A DNA stretch of 40,817 bases, from assembly GCF_008709575.1 (NCBI RefSeq), contig NZ_VYIK01000032.1, positions 1 to 40,817 of the forward strand, read 5' to 3'. The notes under the pieces were generated by a model. That model saw only the letters and a list, made by a program, of their open reading frames with translations. It was not told where the DNA came from and made no database searches. Shown here piece by piece: positions 24,437 to 32,039 of this stretch (the first letter of the stretch is position 1; each line of letters opens with the position of its first letter). Position numbers and translations under genes: made by a program. The DNA is from Mycobacterium sp. (lineage in GTDB: Bacteria; Actinomycetota; Actinomycetes; Mycobacteriales; Mycobacteriaceae).

Positions 24437-25794
24437 CTTGTATCAACCCGACCCAGAAGGTGACGCAGCGCGAGTTCGAGATCGGGATGGCGGAATCGGT
24501 GTTGGGCACGCTGCAGCCTGGCCGGGATGACGCGCTGACTGGCGTAGGCAAGTTCGCGGGCGCCCTGATCGCCGAGCAGTAGCTGCGGCCCCAATCGCGG
24601 CACCGGCACCAGAGCCGGCCGCCGCAGGACCCGCGCGAGGGTTCGGGTGTAGTCGGCGTTGCGGACCGGCTCCGGAGCGACCGCGTTGACCGGCCCGGAC
24701 AGGGCGGTGTCCCACAGCCCGCGGTGGTAGATGTCGACCACGTCGTCGATGCCGATCCAGGGGAGCCATTGCCGGCCGTCGGCCAACCGGCCGCCGAGAC
24801 CGGCGCTGAACAGTGGTCGCAGCAGGCGAAGTGTGCCGCCGCGGGGTGATTGCACGATACCGGTGCGGACCCAAACGACCCGCACGCCGGCCTGCGCGGC
24901 CGGGGTGGCCGCGTCCTCCCAGTCGGCCACCACATCGGCGAGGAAACCGTCACCACGCACGCTGTCCTCGGTCAGTATTTCTTCGCCCCGGTCGTGGCCG
25001 TAGAAGCCGACCGCCGACGCGCAGATCAGCACTCGCGGGCCGTCGGAGCGCCGCGCGAGAAGTTCGGCCAACAGACGGGTGGGGCCGATTCGGCTCTCGC
25101 GGATCGCGTCCCGGTGCGCGGTGGTGAACCGGCCCGCGATCGAGGCGCCGGCCAGGTGAATGACCGCGTCGACCCCGCTGAACAGATCCGGATCGGGAGC
25201 ACCGGGATTCCACTGTCGCTCGTCGGCGTTAGCCGGCGTTCCGCGCACCAGCCGAAGGACCCGATGTCCGCCCGTGCGCAGGAACGCGGTCAACGCCGAC
25301 CCGATGAGCCCCGACGAACCGGTGAGTGCGACGGTCATGGCACGCAGCCCGTGCTCGGCCGCCTGCCGGTGGGCACGCAGGTCATCGGCCAACTGGCGGT
25401 GTCGGTAGACGAACATCGGGCGCAACGCCGTCGCCGGCACCGGCGTCTCAACTCGGTCGACCACCCGGGTGCGGCCACCGTCCACGGCTTCGAAGTCGTG
25501 CGTGTGCCGCCAGCGCACCGCCAGCCGCGCCGGCAGCGCGGCCAATCCGTCGCCGCCAATCGTATCCACGAAACGCCTTGGCGGGTCGTAGGATTCGGCT
25601 TCGTGCTGGGCTACCCAGCGCAAGCCCCCGGGCAGCATCAGCACCGCGCGCCCGTCGCGCAGTGAGTCGGCCTCGGCGAGCACGCGCACCGGCTGCCACG
25701 GCGGCGCGAGCCGCAGGAACGCGCCGGGCCGCGCGTGCCAGGCGAAGACCTCGTGCAGCGGCGCGTCGACCACGCTCGAATAGATCAAACCCAT
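24424..25794 (-). CDS. SRPBCC domain fused to a TIGR01777-type SDR epimerase
   Basis: A 456-residue two-domain protein. Residues 1-150 form a START/polyketide-cyclase-like (SRPBCC) domain (MGLIYSSVVDAPLHEVFAWHARP, RHTHDFEAVDGGRTRVVDRVE), a fold that binds hydrophobic ligands. Residues 153-450 are an atypical short-chain dehydrogenase: VALTGSSGLIGSALTAFL is the NAD(P) loop, and VIHLAGASIAGRF, ICASAVGFYG and WLPWIGIDDVVDIY match the TIGR01777 (YfcH-like) family. The reaction is unknown; the fold suggests redox chemistry on a lipophilic molecule. It lies 27 bp after the Rv3032-like gene on the same strand and just upstream of crtI, so it may be the tail of the MGLP operon or part of the island. 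Confidence 0.87.
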   Translation of the reverse strand: MGLIYSSVVDAPLHEVFAWHARPGAFLRLAPPWQPVRVLAEADSLRDGRAVLMLPGGLRWVAQHEAESYDPPRRFVDTIGGDGLAALPARLAVRWRHTHDFEAVDGGRTRVVDRVETPVPATALRPMFVYRHRQLADDLRAHRQAAEHGLRAMTVALTGSSGLIGSALTAFLRTGGHRVLRLVRGTPANADERQWNPGAPDPDLFSGVDAVIHLAGASIAGRFTTAHRDAIRESRIGPTRLLAELLARRSDGPRVLICASAVGFYGHDRGEEILTEDSVRGDGFLADVVADWEDAATPAAQAGVRVVWVRTGIVQSPRGGTLRLLRPLFSAGLGGRLADGRQWLPWIGIDDVVDIYHRGLWDTALSGPVNAVAPEPVRNADYTRTLARVLRRPALVPVPRLGPQLLLGDQGARELAYASQRVIPARLQRAQHRFRHPDLELALRHLLGRVDTSSND

Positions 25795-25821
25795 GGCCCG
25801 ACGTTACCGGTGGCCGTGCGC

Positions 25822-27060
25822 CTACCGGTCCGGCAGTGCGTGTTCGACGATGGGCAGTCGGGGCAGCGGCTGACGCTCGCGACGTTTTGCCGCCAGGTAC
25901 ACCTGCGCGGTCTCCTCGGCCACGGTGCCCCAGTCGAAGTCGGACGTGAGCCGATCCCGCGCGGCCCGAGCGCGGCGCTGCGCAGCGGCGGGATCGTCGA
26001 GCACGGCGCGCACCGCCCGGGCCAGCTGCTCGACATCTCCCGGTGGGAAGGACATTCCGGTCTCGTCGTTGATGACCGCCTCGCCCAGACCACCGATGTT
26101 CGACGTGACCAGCGGCGTGCCTGCCGCGGCGGCCTCCAGTGCCACGAGCCCGAACGGCTCGTAGTGGCTGGGCAGCACCGCGGCATCGGCGCGGTGCAGC
26201 GCGGCCAGCAGCTCGGTGTGATCGAGGCGTCCGACGAACCTCGTCGCTGTGCGCACGCGGTGTTTACGGACTTGTTCGAGCAGCCAGCCGTACTGGGTGC
26301 CCTCACCGGCGATGGTCAGGGTGGTACCCGGATGGGTCCGTCTGATCCGCGGCAACGCAGCGATGAGGTCGTGCACCCCTTTCTCGTACTCCAGCCGGCC
26401 GACGAACAGCAGTTCGGGCGGTCCGGTTCGGGGCCGACGGGGTGCGAACGGCCAGCGCGATGCGTCGATTCCGTTGCGGATCACGGTGATCTCGGCGAGC
26501 CCCGGGCCGAACAGCTCGGTGATCTCGTCGCGCATCGATGCCGAGCAGGTGATCAGCGAATCGGATTCGCGCACCAGCCACGACTCGACCGCGTGCACCT
26601 GCCGGCTCAGCCGGCCGGAGACCCAGCCGGAGTGCCGACCGGCCTCTGTCGCGTGAATCGTGGAAACCATTGGCACATCGTAGAATTCAGCAAGCGCGAT
26701 GGCTGGATGAGCGACCAGCCAGTCGTGCGCGTGCACCACATCGGGCCGCCATGTCGTCTCGCCGGAACAGATGCCCAGACCGGCGCGGGTCATGGCGTGG
26801 CCCATCGCCAGGGTCCAAGCCATCATGTCCTCGGCAAAGGTGAACTCGTGCGGATCCTGTGCGGCGGCGATCACCCGGACGCCGTCGTGGATTTCGTCGG
26901 ACGACGGGTGGGTGCTCGGGTCGGTTCCCGACGGGCGCCGGGACAACACGACCACCTCGTGACCGGCGGCGGCCAGCGCCGTCGACAGGTGGTGGACGTG
27001 CCGGCCGAGCCCGCCGATCACCACCGGTGGATACTCCCACGACACCGTCAGGATCTTCAT
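25822..27060 (-). CDS. GT4 alpha-glucosyltransferase (Rv3032-like)
   Basis: A 412-residue GT-B retaining glycosyltransferase. It opens KILTVSWEYPPVVIGGLGRHVHHL, the glycogen-synthase-like glycine loop, and carries ELLFVGRLEYEKGVHDLIAAL (about 218-238) and SHYEPFGLVALEAAAAGTPLV (about 302-322) with the E-x7-E donor site. Rv3032 elongates the alpha-1,4-glucan of methylglucose lipopolysaccharide and of capsular glucan in Mtb. ATG 27060 is chosen because the N-terminal loop starts at once; 29 extra residues upstream come from the repeat-rich gap before it. It follows the GH57 gene after 94 bp. Confidence 0.93.
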   Translation of the reverse strand: MKILTVSWEYPPVVIGGLGRHVHHLSTALAAAGHEVVVLSRRPSGTDPSTHPSSDEIHDGVRVIAAAQDPHEFTFAEDMMAWTLAMGHAMTRAGLGICSGETTWRPDVVHAHDWLVAHPAIALAEFYDVPMVSTIHATEAGRHSGWVSGRLSRQVHAVESWLVRESDSLITCSASMRDEITELFGPGLAEITVIRNGIDASRWPFAPRRPRTGPPELLFVGRLEYEKGVHDLIAALPRIRRTHPGTTLTIAGEGTQYGWLLEQVRKHRVRTATRFVGRLDHTELLAALHRADAAVLPSHYEPFGLVALEAAAAGTPLVTSNIGGLGEAVINDETGMSFPPGDVEQLARAVRAVLDDPAAAQRRARAARDRLTSDFDWGTVAEETAQVYLAAKRRERQPLPRLPIVEHALPDR

Positions 27061-27075
27061 CGCGCACCGGCCCGG

Positions 27076-27142
27076 GTTCGGCGCGAGCGTGCGCCGAACA
27101 CGGGCCCACGTCGGCGTGTCGGCCGGCGACACGCACGCTCGC
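27076..27142. repeat. Compound inverted repeat between the Rv3031- and Rv3032-like genes
   Basis: Three inverted repeats crowd a 94-bp gap. GTTCGGCGC (27076-27084) pairs with GCGCCGAAC (27091-27099). GTGTCG (27116-27121) pairs with CGACAC (27127-27132). GCGAGCGTGCG (27083-27093) pairs with CGCACGCTCGC (27132-27142). The first and third share bases, so two alternative folds exist. It could attenuate or process the transcript between the branching enzyme and glucosyltransferase genes. Confidence 0.55.
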
Positions 27143-27154
27143 GGCACAGGGGGG

Positions 27155-28687
27155 TCATGGCAGCCTCCGTGCGTCGAGCGCGCCGAACAGCCCGTCGGCG
27201 CGGTTCCAACCGTCGGCCAGCCGTTGGGCGGCCTCGCGCCGGCCCGAGGCCAGCGCTGCTGCGATCTCCCGGGTGGCGTGCGCGTGCAGCTGCGCCCGGT
27301 AGCGGGCGTAGTCGGCCGCGGAATTCTTGCTCACCATGAACGGCCAGTCGCTGGACACCGTCAGCAGTGTCTCGCGCAGGATCTGATCGGCAATCCGATC
27401 GCGCAGCACCGGTCCGTCCGGCGACGCGGTCTGCGTCAGCGCCTTGTCGACGGCGCTGAGCGCGGTGTCGACCACTTCGGCATTGAGTTGCACCAGGTCG
27501 GCCACTTCCTCCCCGGCCCACACTCGCCAGTCCTTGCCGGAACCCCAAGAACTGGGCGGCAATTCGACCGCCGAGCCGAGGTAGCCGTCGGCGATCGCAT
27601 CGGATAGCGTACCGACGCGCACGCCGGCCTCCGGCAGCGCCCGCAGCACCCGCTCAAGCCACACCGGTCCCTCATACCACCAGTGGCCGAACAACTCGGT
27701 GTCGAAGGCCGCCACCACGTGCGCGGGCCGTCCGATGCGCTCGGCTTCGGCCAGCAGCCGAGCACGGACCACGCCGACGAAGTCCTCGACGTGGCTGTCG
27801 ACCGCATGGTCGGCGCGCTCGGGGTCGTAGGGCGCCTTGGCGTCCGTGGGCACGTTGCGCCCGGTGACCCGGGCGGGTTTGAGGCCGGTGCGGTGGTCGT
27901 AGGTGTGGAAGTCGCGGTAAGCGGCGTGCCCGGGATAGCCGGATTTCGGCGCCCAGACCCGATAGCTGACATGCAGGTCACGCCCGAACGCCAGCACGTC
28001 GGTGGTGCCGACGGGCCGGGCCAGCGCGGTATCGCCGTGCAGGGCGGGGCCGTCGACCATGAAGTGACCGACACCGGCAGCGGCGTAGTCATGTTCCATG
28101 CCCGGCGCATAGGCGCACTCCGGCGCCCAGATGCCGGCAGGCGTGTGCGCGAACCGTTGCTGCGCATCGGCAAGGCCTTCGCGCAGCGCGAACTCGCGCA
28201 GCCGCGGGTTCAGCAACGGCTGGAACGGGTGGGCCAGCGGACCGCCGAGCAACTCGACGGTGCCGGCGTCGACCAAGTCGCGCAGCAGCGGACTGGCCCC
28301 GTGACGCCACAGCGTGGCGAAGTCCTCGAGGGCTCGCTGCGCTTCGGCCAACTCGCGAATCCCGAACGCCCGCAATGGTGTCAGCGTCGACGCCTCAGCG
28401 GCGCGCAGCTGCCAGTTGGCCAGCCAGTGGTGCATGCCGTCGAGGCAGTACGGGTCGTCGAGCTGCGCGGTCACCACCGGCGTCACCCCGAGGGTGACCA
28501 GTCGGTGCCGGTCCTCGCCGGCCAGGGTGTTCAGCATCCGCAGCAGCGGCAGGTAGGCCGCCGCCCATGACTGGTAGAGCCACTCTTCGCCGACCGGCCA
28601 GCGGCCATGGTGCGCCAGCCACGGCAGATGGGTGTGCAGCACCAGCGTGAACAGCCCCGGTACCGGGCTGGCATCGGGGCGGGTCAT
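27155..28687 (-). CDS. GH57 alpha-glucan branching enzyme-like protein (Rv3031-like)
   Basis: A 510-residue glycoside hydrolase family 57 protein. The first strand motif LVLHTHLPW (about 15-23) holds the active-site histidine, GIWAPECAYAPG carries the nucleophile E190, and AAFDTELFGHWWYEG carries the acid/base D329, the arrangement of GH57 1,4-alpha-glucan branching enzymes. In mycobacteria it is assigned to branching of methylglucose lipopolysaccharide. A C-terminal helical domain (about 380-510) follows, with SSWGSGKDWRVWAGEE and WPFMVSKNSAADYA. ATG 28687 overlaps the stop of the upstream methyltransferase (ATGA); the much longer upstream frame to 29572 is a shadow. Confidence 0.93.
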   Translation of the reverse strand: MTRPDASPVPGLFTLVLHTHLPWLAHHGRWPVGEEWLYQSWAAAYLPLLRMLNTLAGEDRHRLVTLGVTPVVTAQLDDPYCLDGMHHWLANWQLRAAEASTLTPLRAFGIRELAEAQRALEDFATLWRHGASPLLRDLVDAGTVELLGGPLAHPFQPLLNPRLREFALREGLADAQQRFAHTPAGIWAPECAYAPGMEHDYAAAGVGHFMVDGPALHGDTALARPVGTTDVLAFGRDLHVSYRVWAPKSGYPGHAAYRDFHTYDHRTGLKPARVTGRNVPTDAKAPYDPERADHAVDSHVEDFVGVVRARLLAEAERIGRPAHVVAAFDTELFGHWWYEGPVWLERVLRALPEAGVRVGTLSDAIADGYLGSAVELPPSSWGSGKDWRVWAGEEVADLVQLNAEVVDTALSAVDKALTQTASPDGPVLRDRIADQILRETLLTVSSDWPFMVSKNSAADYARYRAQLHAHATREIAAALASGRREAAQRLADGWNRADGLFGALDARRLP

Positions 28688-29484
28688 CTGCGCCACGCGA
28701 TCGCGACCAAATCCAGACTGGCATTGATGTCGCGCGCATCCGCGTCGACGAGGTCGAAGTCGGCCGTGGTGACCGCGGTGACGTCGGCCAGCAGCTCCGC
28801 CGGCCACGGGGCGTCGGCCACCGCCCTCGCGACTTGCGCATCGACGATCGACCCGCCGTGGCGGGCATCCATTTCCTGCAACCGGGCCCCGTGGAACACC
28901 CCGCTCAGCGACACCGTGGCGAAGCCGGCGTCCAGCAGCAGCCCGGTGAGTTCGTCGGCGTTGAGCTCGCGGGTATGGAACGGGTTGAGCGAGGTGTCGC
29001 GGCCGGGGGAGAACGTGATCCGGTTGGGCGTGGACACCATCAACAGCCCCGCCGGCCGTAACACCCGCAGGCACTCGGCGACGAATCCGGGCTGGTCCCA
29101 GAGATGCTCGATGACCTGGAAGTTGACCACGACGTCCACCGACGCGTCGGGCAGCGGCAAGTCGGCGAGGTTGGCGTGCACCGCCTGCACCCGGGGATAG
29201 CGGACCCGCACATGGGCAACCGCGGACTCGTCGTAGTCCAGGGCTGTCACCCGGCGCGCAACCCCGGCGATCATGTCGGCTCCGTAGCCTTCCCCACAGC
29301 CCGCATCGAGCACATCCCGGCCCGCGCAGCGCGGTGCCAACCGTTGGTAGACCACCTCGTGGCGGCGAAACCAGTAGTTCTCGACGTCGTGGCCCGGGAT
29401 GGTCCGTTCGCCGGTCAGTGCCAACACGGCCGGCGCCTCGGGCAGGTTGGGCGACGGCGTGTTCGCAGGCATCGATGCGCTCAT
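28684..29484 (-). CDS. SAM-dependent methyltransferase of MGLP synthesis (Rv3030-like)
   Basis: A 266-residue class I methyltransferase with motif I VLDAGCGEGYG (about 58-68), LDYDESAVAHV, the post-I VVVNFQVIEHLWDQ and LRPAGLLMVSTPN. Rv3030 has been implicated in 6-O-methylation of glucose in methylglucose lipopolysaccharide. It heads the minus-strand operon Rv3030-Rv3031-Rv3032 and is divergent from etfB across 218 bp. A TATCTA (29485-29490 on the minus strand) touches ATG 29484, too close to be the -10 of that start. If it is the -10, transcription would begin near 29478 and the second ATG (29472, MPANTPSP) would be used on a near-leaderless message. Confidence 0.9.
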   Translation of the reverse strand: MSASMPANTPSPNLPEAPAVLALTGERTIPGHDVENYWFRRHEVVYQRLAPRCAGRDVLDAGCGEGYGADMIAGVARRVTALDYDESAVAHVRVRYPRVQAVHANLADLPLPDASVDVVVNFQVIEHLWDQPGFVAECLRVLRPAGLLMVSTPNRITFSPGRDTSLNPFHTRELNADELTGLLLDAGFATVSLSGVFHGARLQEMDARHGGSIVDAQVARAVADAPWPAELLADVTAVTTADFDLVDADARDINASLDLVAIAWRR

Positions 29485-29602
29485 TAGATAGGCAGGCTAG
29501 CCCGAAGCGCCGCGATATCGAACGGTTCACCCCCTGCACGCGGCAGGAGGAGCCTGCCGATCGCTCCGGCACGACCCGCTATGGTGGGGGAAGAACCGCA
29601 CA

Positions 29603-29622
29603 AAGTTACCCTTCAGTAACTT
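29603..29622. promoter_or_regulatory. Palindromic candidate operator upstream of etfBA
   Basis: AAGTTAC (29603-29609) and GTAACTT (29616-29622) are perfect 7-bp arms around CCTTCA. It stands 80 bp before etfB within the divergent gap shared with the MGLP operon. The size and symmetry suit a dimeric TetR- or GntR-type regulator. I do not recognise a named binding motif. Confidence 0.5.
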
Positions 29623-29675
29623 CGCCGTGCGGCCGCGTGAACTGGATCCGCGTCGTGTAGTCGACGACTGCATGA

Positions 29676-29689
29676 CCTCCTCGAGGAGG
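29676..29689 (+). promoter_or_regulatory. Perfect 14-bp palindrome containing the etfB Shine-Dalgarno
   Basis: CCTCCTCGAGGAGG reads the same on both strands and can fold as a 5-bp stem with a TCGA loop. Its right arm is the only good ribosome-binding sequence (GAGGAGGA, 29683-29690) before etfB, 12-13 bases from ATG 29703, farther than usual. Folding would hide the ribosome site, so translational control is possible. Confidence 0.5.
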
Positions 29690-29702
29690 ACAAACCACAC
29701 CC

Positions 29703-30503
29703 ATGACCAACATCGTGGTCCTGATCAAGCAGGTCCCAGACACCTGGTCGGAGCGCAAGCTCACCGACGGCGACTTCACCCTGGACCGCGAGGCCGCCGA
29801 CGTCGTACTGGACGAGATCAACGAGCGCGCTGTCGAGGAAGCGCTCTTGATCCGGGAGAAAGAGACCGCCGACGGCATCGAAGGATCGGTGACCGTGCTG
29901 ACCGCGGGTCCGGAGCGGGCCACCGAGGCGATCCGCAAGGCGCTCTCGATGGGAGCCGACAAGGCCGTGCACCTCAAAGACGACCGGATGCACGGCTCGG
30001 ATGCGATCCAGACCGGATGGGCGCTGGCGCGTGCGCTGGGCACGATCGAGGGCACCGAGCTGGTGATCGCCGGCAACCAGTCCACCGACGGCGGCGCCGG
30101 GGCGGTGCCGGCCATCATCGCCGAGTACCTGGGCCTGCCGCAGCTCACCCACTTGCGCAAACTCTCGGTTGAGAATGGAAAGGTCAGCGGCGAACGCGAG
30201 ACCGACGACGGCGTGTTCACCCTCGAGGCGACATTGCCCGCGGTGGTCAGCGTGAACGAGAAGATCAACGAGCCGCGGTTCCCGTCGTTCAAGGGCATCA
30301 TGGCCGCCAAGAAGAAGGAAGTCACGGTGCTGACCCTGGCCGAGATCGGCGTCGAGGACGACGAGGTGGGACTGGCCAACGCCGGGTCGACCGTGCTGTC
30401 GTCGACACCGAAGCCACCCAAGACCGCGGGTGAGAAGGTCACCGACGAGGGTGACGGCGGCATCAAGATCGCCGAATACCTGGTCGCGCAGAAGATCATC
30501 TAA
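29703..30503 (+). CDS. etfB: Electron transfer flavoprotein beta subunit
   Basis: Carries electrons, with EtfA, from acyl-CoA and other dehydrogenases to the respiratory chain. The 266-residue protein opens MTNIVVLIKQVPDTWSERK, typical of EtfB/FixA, with VLTAGPERATEAIRKALSMGADKAVHL and the AMP-binding ELVIAGNQSTDGGAGAVPAIIAEYLGLPQLTHL (about 119-151). The middle part LEATLPAVVSVNEKINEPRFPSFKGIMAAKKK is the usual recognition-loop side and tail. Beta oxidation enzymes such as EchA17 elsewhere in the window feed this carrier. It is followed by etfA after 24 bp, in the standard order. The long open frame on the opposite strand is only a shadow. Confidence 0.96.
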   Translation: MTNIVVLIKQVPDTWSERKLTDGDFTLDREAADVVLDEINERAVEEALLIREKETADGIEGSVTVLTAGPERATEAIRKALSMGADKAVHLKDDRMHGSDAIQTGWALARALGTIEGTELVIAGNQSTDGGAGAVPAIIAEYLGLPQLTHLRKLSVENGKVSGERETDDGVFTLEATLPAVVSVNEKINEPRFPSFKGIMAAKKKEVTVLTLAEIGVEDDEVGLANAGSTVLSSTPKPPKTAGEKVTDEGDGGIKIAEYLVAQKII

Positions 30504-30527
30504 CGACGAAAGACATGGGACATACGC

Positions 30528-31484
30528 ATGGCTGAAGTACTGGTGCTCGTCGAGCACACTGAAGGCGCGCTGAAAAAGGTCACCAGCGAGTTGATCACCG
30601 CCGCTCGCCGGCTGGGTGAGCCCGCTGCGGTCGTGGTCGGCACGCCCGGTGCGGCCGCGCCGCTGGTCGACGGGCTCAAGGCGGCCGGTGCCGTCAAGAT
30701 TTACGTCGCCGAATCCGACGTGGTCGACCAGTACCTGATCACTCCGCAGGTCGACGTGTTGGCCGCGCTGGCCGAATCGGTCACACCGGCAGCGGTGCTG
30801 CTGGCCGCCACCGCCGACGGCGAGGAGATCGCGGGCCGGCTGGCCGCGCGGATCGGGTCTGGTCTGCTCTACGACGTGATCGACGTCCAGGCCGGCGGCA
30901 AAGCCGTGCATTCCATCTTCGGTGGTGCGTTCACCGTCGAGTCGCAGGCCAACGGTGATAGCCCGGTGATCACCGTGCGGGCCGGGGCGATCGAAGCGGA
31001 GCCGGTCGAGGGCGCCGGCGAACAGGTCACCATCGAGGTGCCCGCGCCCGCCGAGAACGCCGCGAAGGTCGTCGGGCGCCAGCCCGCCGTTGCCGGCGAC
31101 CGGCCGGAGCTGACCGAGGCCAGGATCGTGGTGTCGGGCGGTCGCGGGGTGGGCAGCGCCGAAAACTTCCATGTGGTCGAGGAGTTGGCCGACGCATTGG
31201 GCGCCGCGGTCGGGGCTTCGCGCGCCGCGGTGGACTCGGGCTACTACCCGGGCCAGTTCCAGGTCGGACAAACCGGCAAGACGGTCTCGCCTCAGCTCTA
31301 CATCGCGCTGGGCATCTCCGGGGCGATCCAGCACCGGGCGGGGATGCAGACGTCCAAGACGATCGTCGCGGTCAACAAGGACGAAGAAGCGCCGATCTTC
31401 GAAATCTCTGACTTCGGTGTGGTCGGCGACCTCTTCAAGGTCGCCCCTCAGCTGACGGAGGCGATCGAGGCCCGCAAAGGCTGA
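30528..31484 (+). CDS. etfA: Electron transfer flavoprotein alpha subunit
   Basis: The 318-residue FAD-binding partner of EtfB. The N-terminal domain begins [17 protein letters not shown]; the C-terminal FAD domain shows [11 protein letters not shown] (about 201-211), [48 protein letters not shown] and [25 protein letters not shown], all hallmark segments. Length is normal. It is co-transcribed with etfB. The pair corresponds to fixA/fixB (Rv3029c/Rv3028c). The downstream gene starts 3 bp after its stop. Confidence 0.96.
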   Translation: MAEVLVLVEHTEGALKKVTSELITAARRLGEPAAVVVGTPGAAAPLVDGLKAAGAVKIYVAESDVVDQYLITPQVDVLAALAESVTPAAVLLAATADGEEIAGRLAARIGSGLLYDVIDVQAGGKAVHSIFGGAFTVESQANGDSPVITVRAGAIEAEPVEGAGEQVTIEVPAPAENAAKVVGRQPAVAGDRPELTEARIVVSGGRGVGSAENFHVVEELADALGAAVGASRAAVDSGYYPGQFQVGQTGKTVSPQLYIALGISGAIQHRAGMQTSKTIVAVNKDEEAPIFEISDFGVVGDLFKVAPQLTEAIEARKG

Positions 31485-31487
31485 GCG

Positions 31488-32039
31488 GTGCGCGCAGACA
31501 GAGGTTCGCACCGAGCGGGCCATCGGCGTGCGATTCCGCACCTGCCCGCGCCGGCGCCCGAGCCCGCGGCCCCCGGGCAGGAGTCGGTGTGGGACTATCC
31601 CCGCCCGCCGCGGTTGGAGAATTTCAGCGGCGCGATCACGGTCGAGTTGGGCGGCCAACGGATAGCCTCGACGTCTCGCGCCTGGCGGATTCTCGAAACG
31701 AGTCACCCGCCGACCTACTACCTGCCCCGGGATGCCTTCGCCGCCGGCGTCTTGCGTCCCGCCGCGGGAGAATCCTGGTGTGAATGGAAGGGGCGTGCCA
31801 GCTACTACGACCTGGTCAGTGCGGCACGCGTGGCGCCCCGCGCGGCGTGGACCTACCATCGGCCCGCCCCGGGCTTCGAGCCCATCGCCGGTGCCGTCGC
31901 GGTGATGCCGGCAGCTGTGGATCGCTGCACCGTGAACGGCGAAGAGGTGATCCCGCAGCCCGGAGGTTTCTACGGCGGTTGGATCACCAGCTGGATCGTG
32001 GGGCCGTTCAAGGGAATACCAGGATCCACGGGCTGGTGA
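31488..32039 (+). CDS. DUF427 domain protein
   Basis: A 183-residue protein whose residues 30-183 are a DUF427 domain: VWDYPRPPRLENFSGAITVELGGQRIASTSRAWRILET, PPTYYLPRDAF and a C terminus with GGWITSWIVGPFKG. The small beta-rich domain is common in actinobacteria and fungi; no reaction is established. GTG 31488 is used, giving a proline/arginine-rich leader of about 30 residues that may not be native. It starts 3 bp after etfA, so it may be read with the flavoprotein, but the Mtb map as I recall it places Rv3027c there, so it is part of an accessory block. Its 3' end overlaps the converging monooxygenase gene by 70 bp. Confidence 0.85.
   Translation: MRADRGSHRAGHRRAIPHLPAPAPEPAAPGQESVWDYPRPPRLENFSGAITVELGGQRIASTSRAWRILETSHPPTYYLPRDAFAAGVLRPAAGESWCEWKGRASYYDLVSAARVAPRAAWTYHRPAPGFEPIAGAVAVMPAAVDRCTVNGEEVIPQPGGFYGGWITSWIVGPFKGIPGSTGW

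Noticed and set aside
29672..30172. Frame starting at ATG 29672, overlapping the etfB ribosome site, considered as a leader peptide
   Set aside because: It runs on out of frame inside etfB without a nearby stop, and its ATG lies in the palindrome before the true gene; no sign of selection is visible.
29613..31859. Very long minus-strand open frame (748 codons) opposite etfBA
   Set aside because: The translation is rich in R, H, G and Q with no motif, and it is the antisense of two certain genes in GC-rich DNA; it is a frame shadow.
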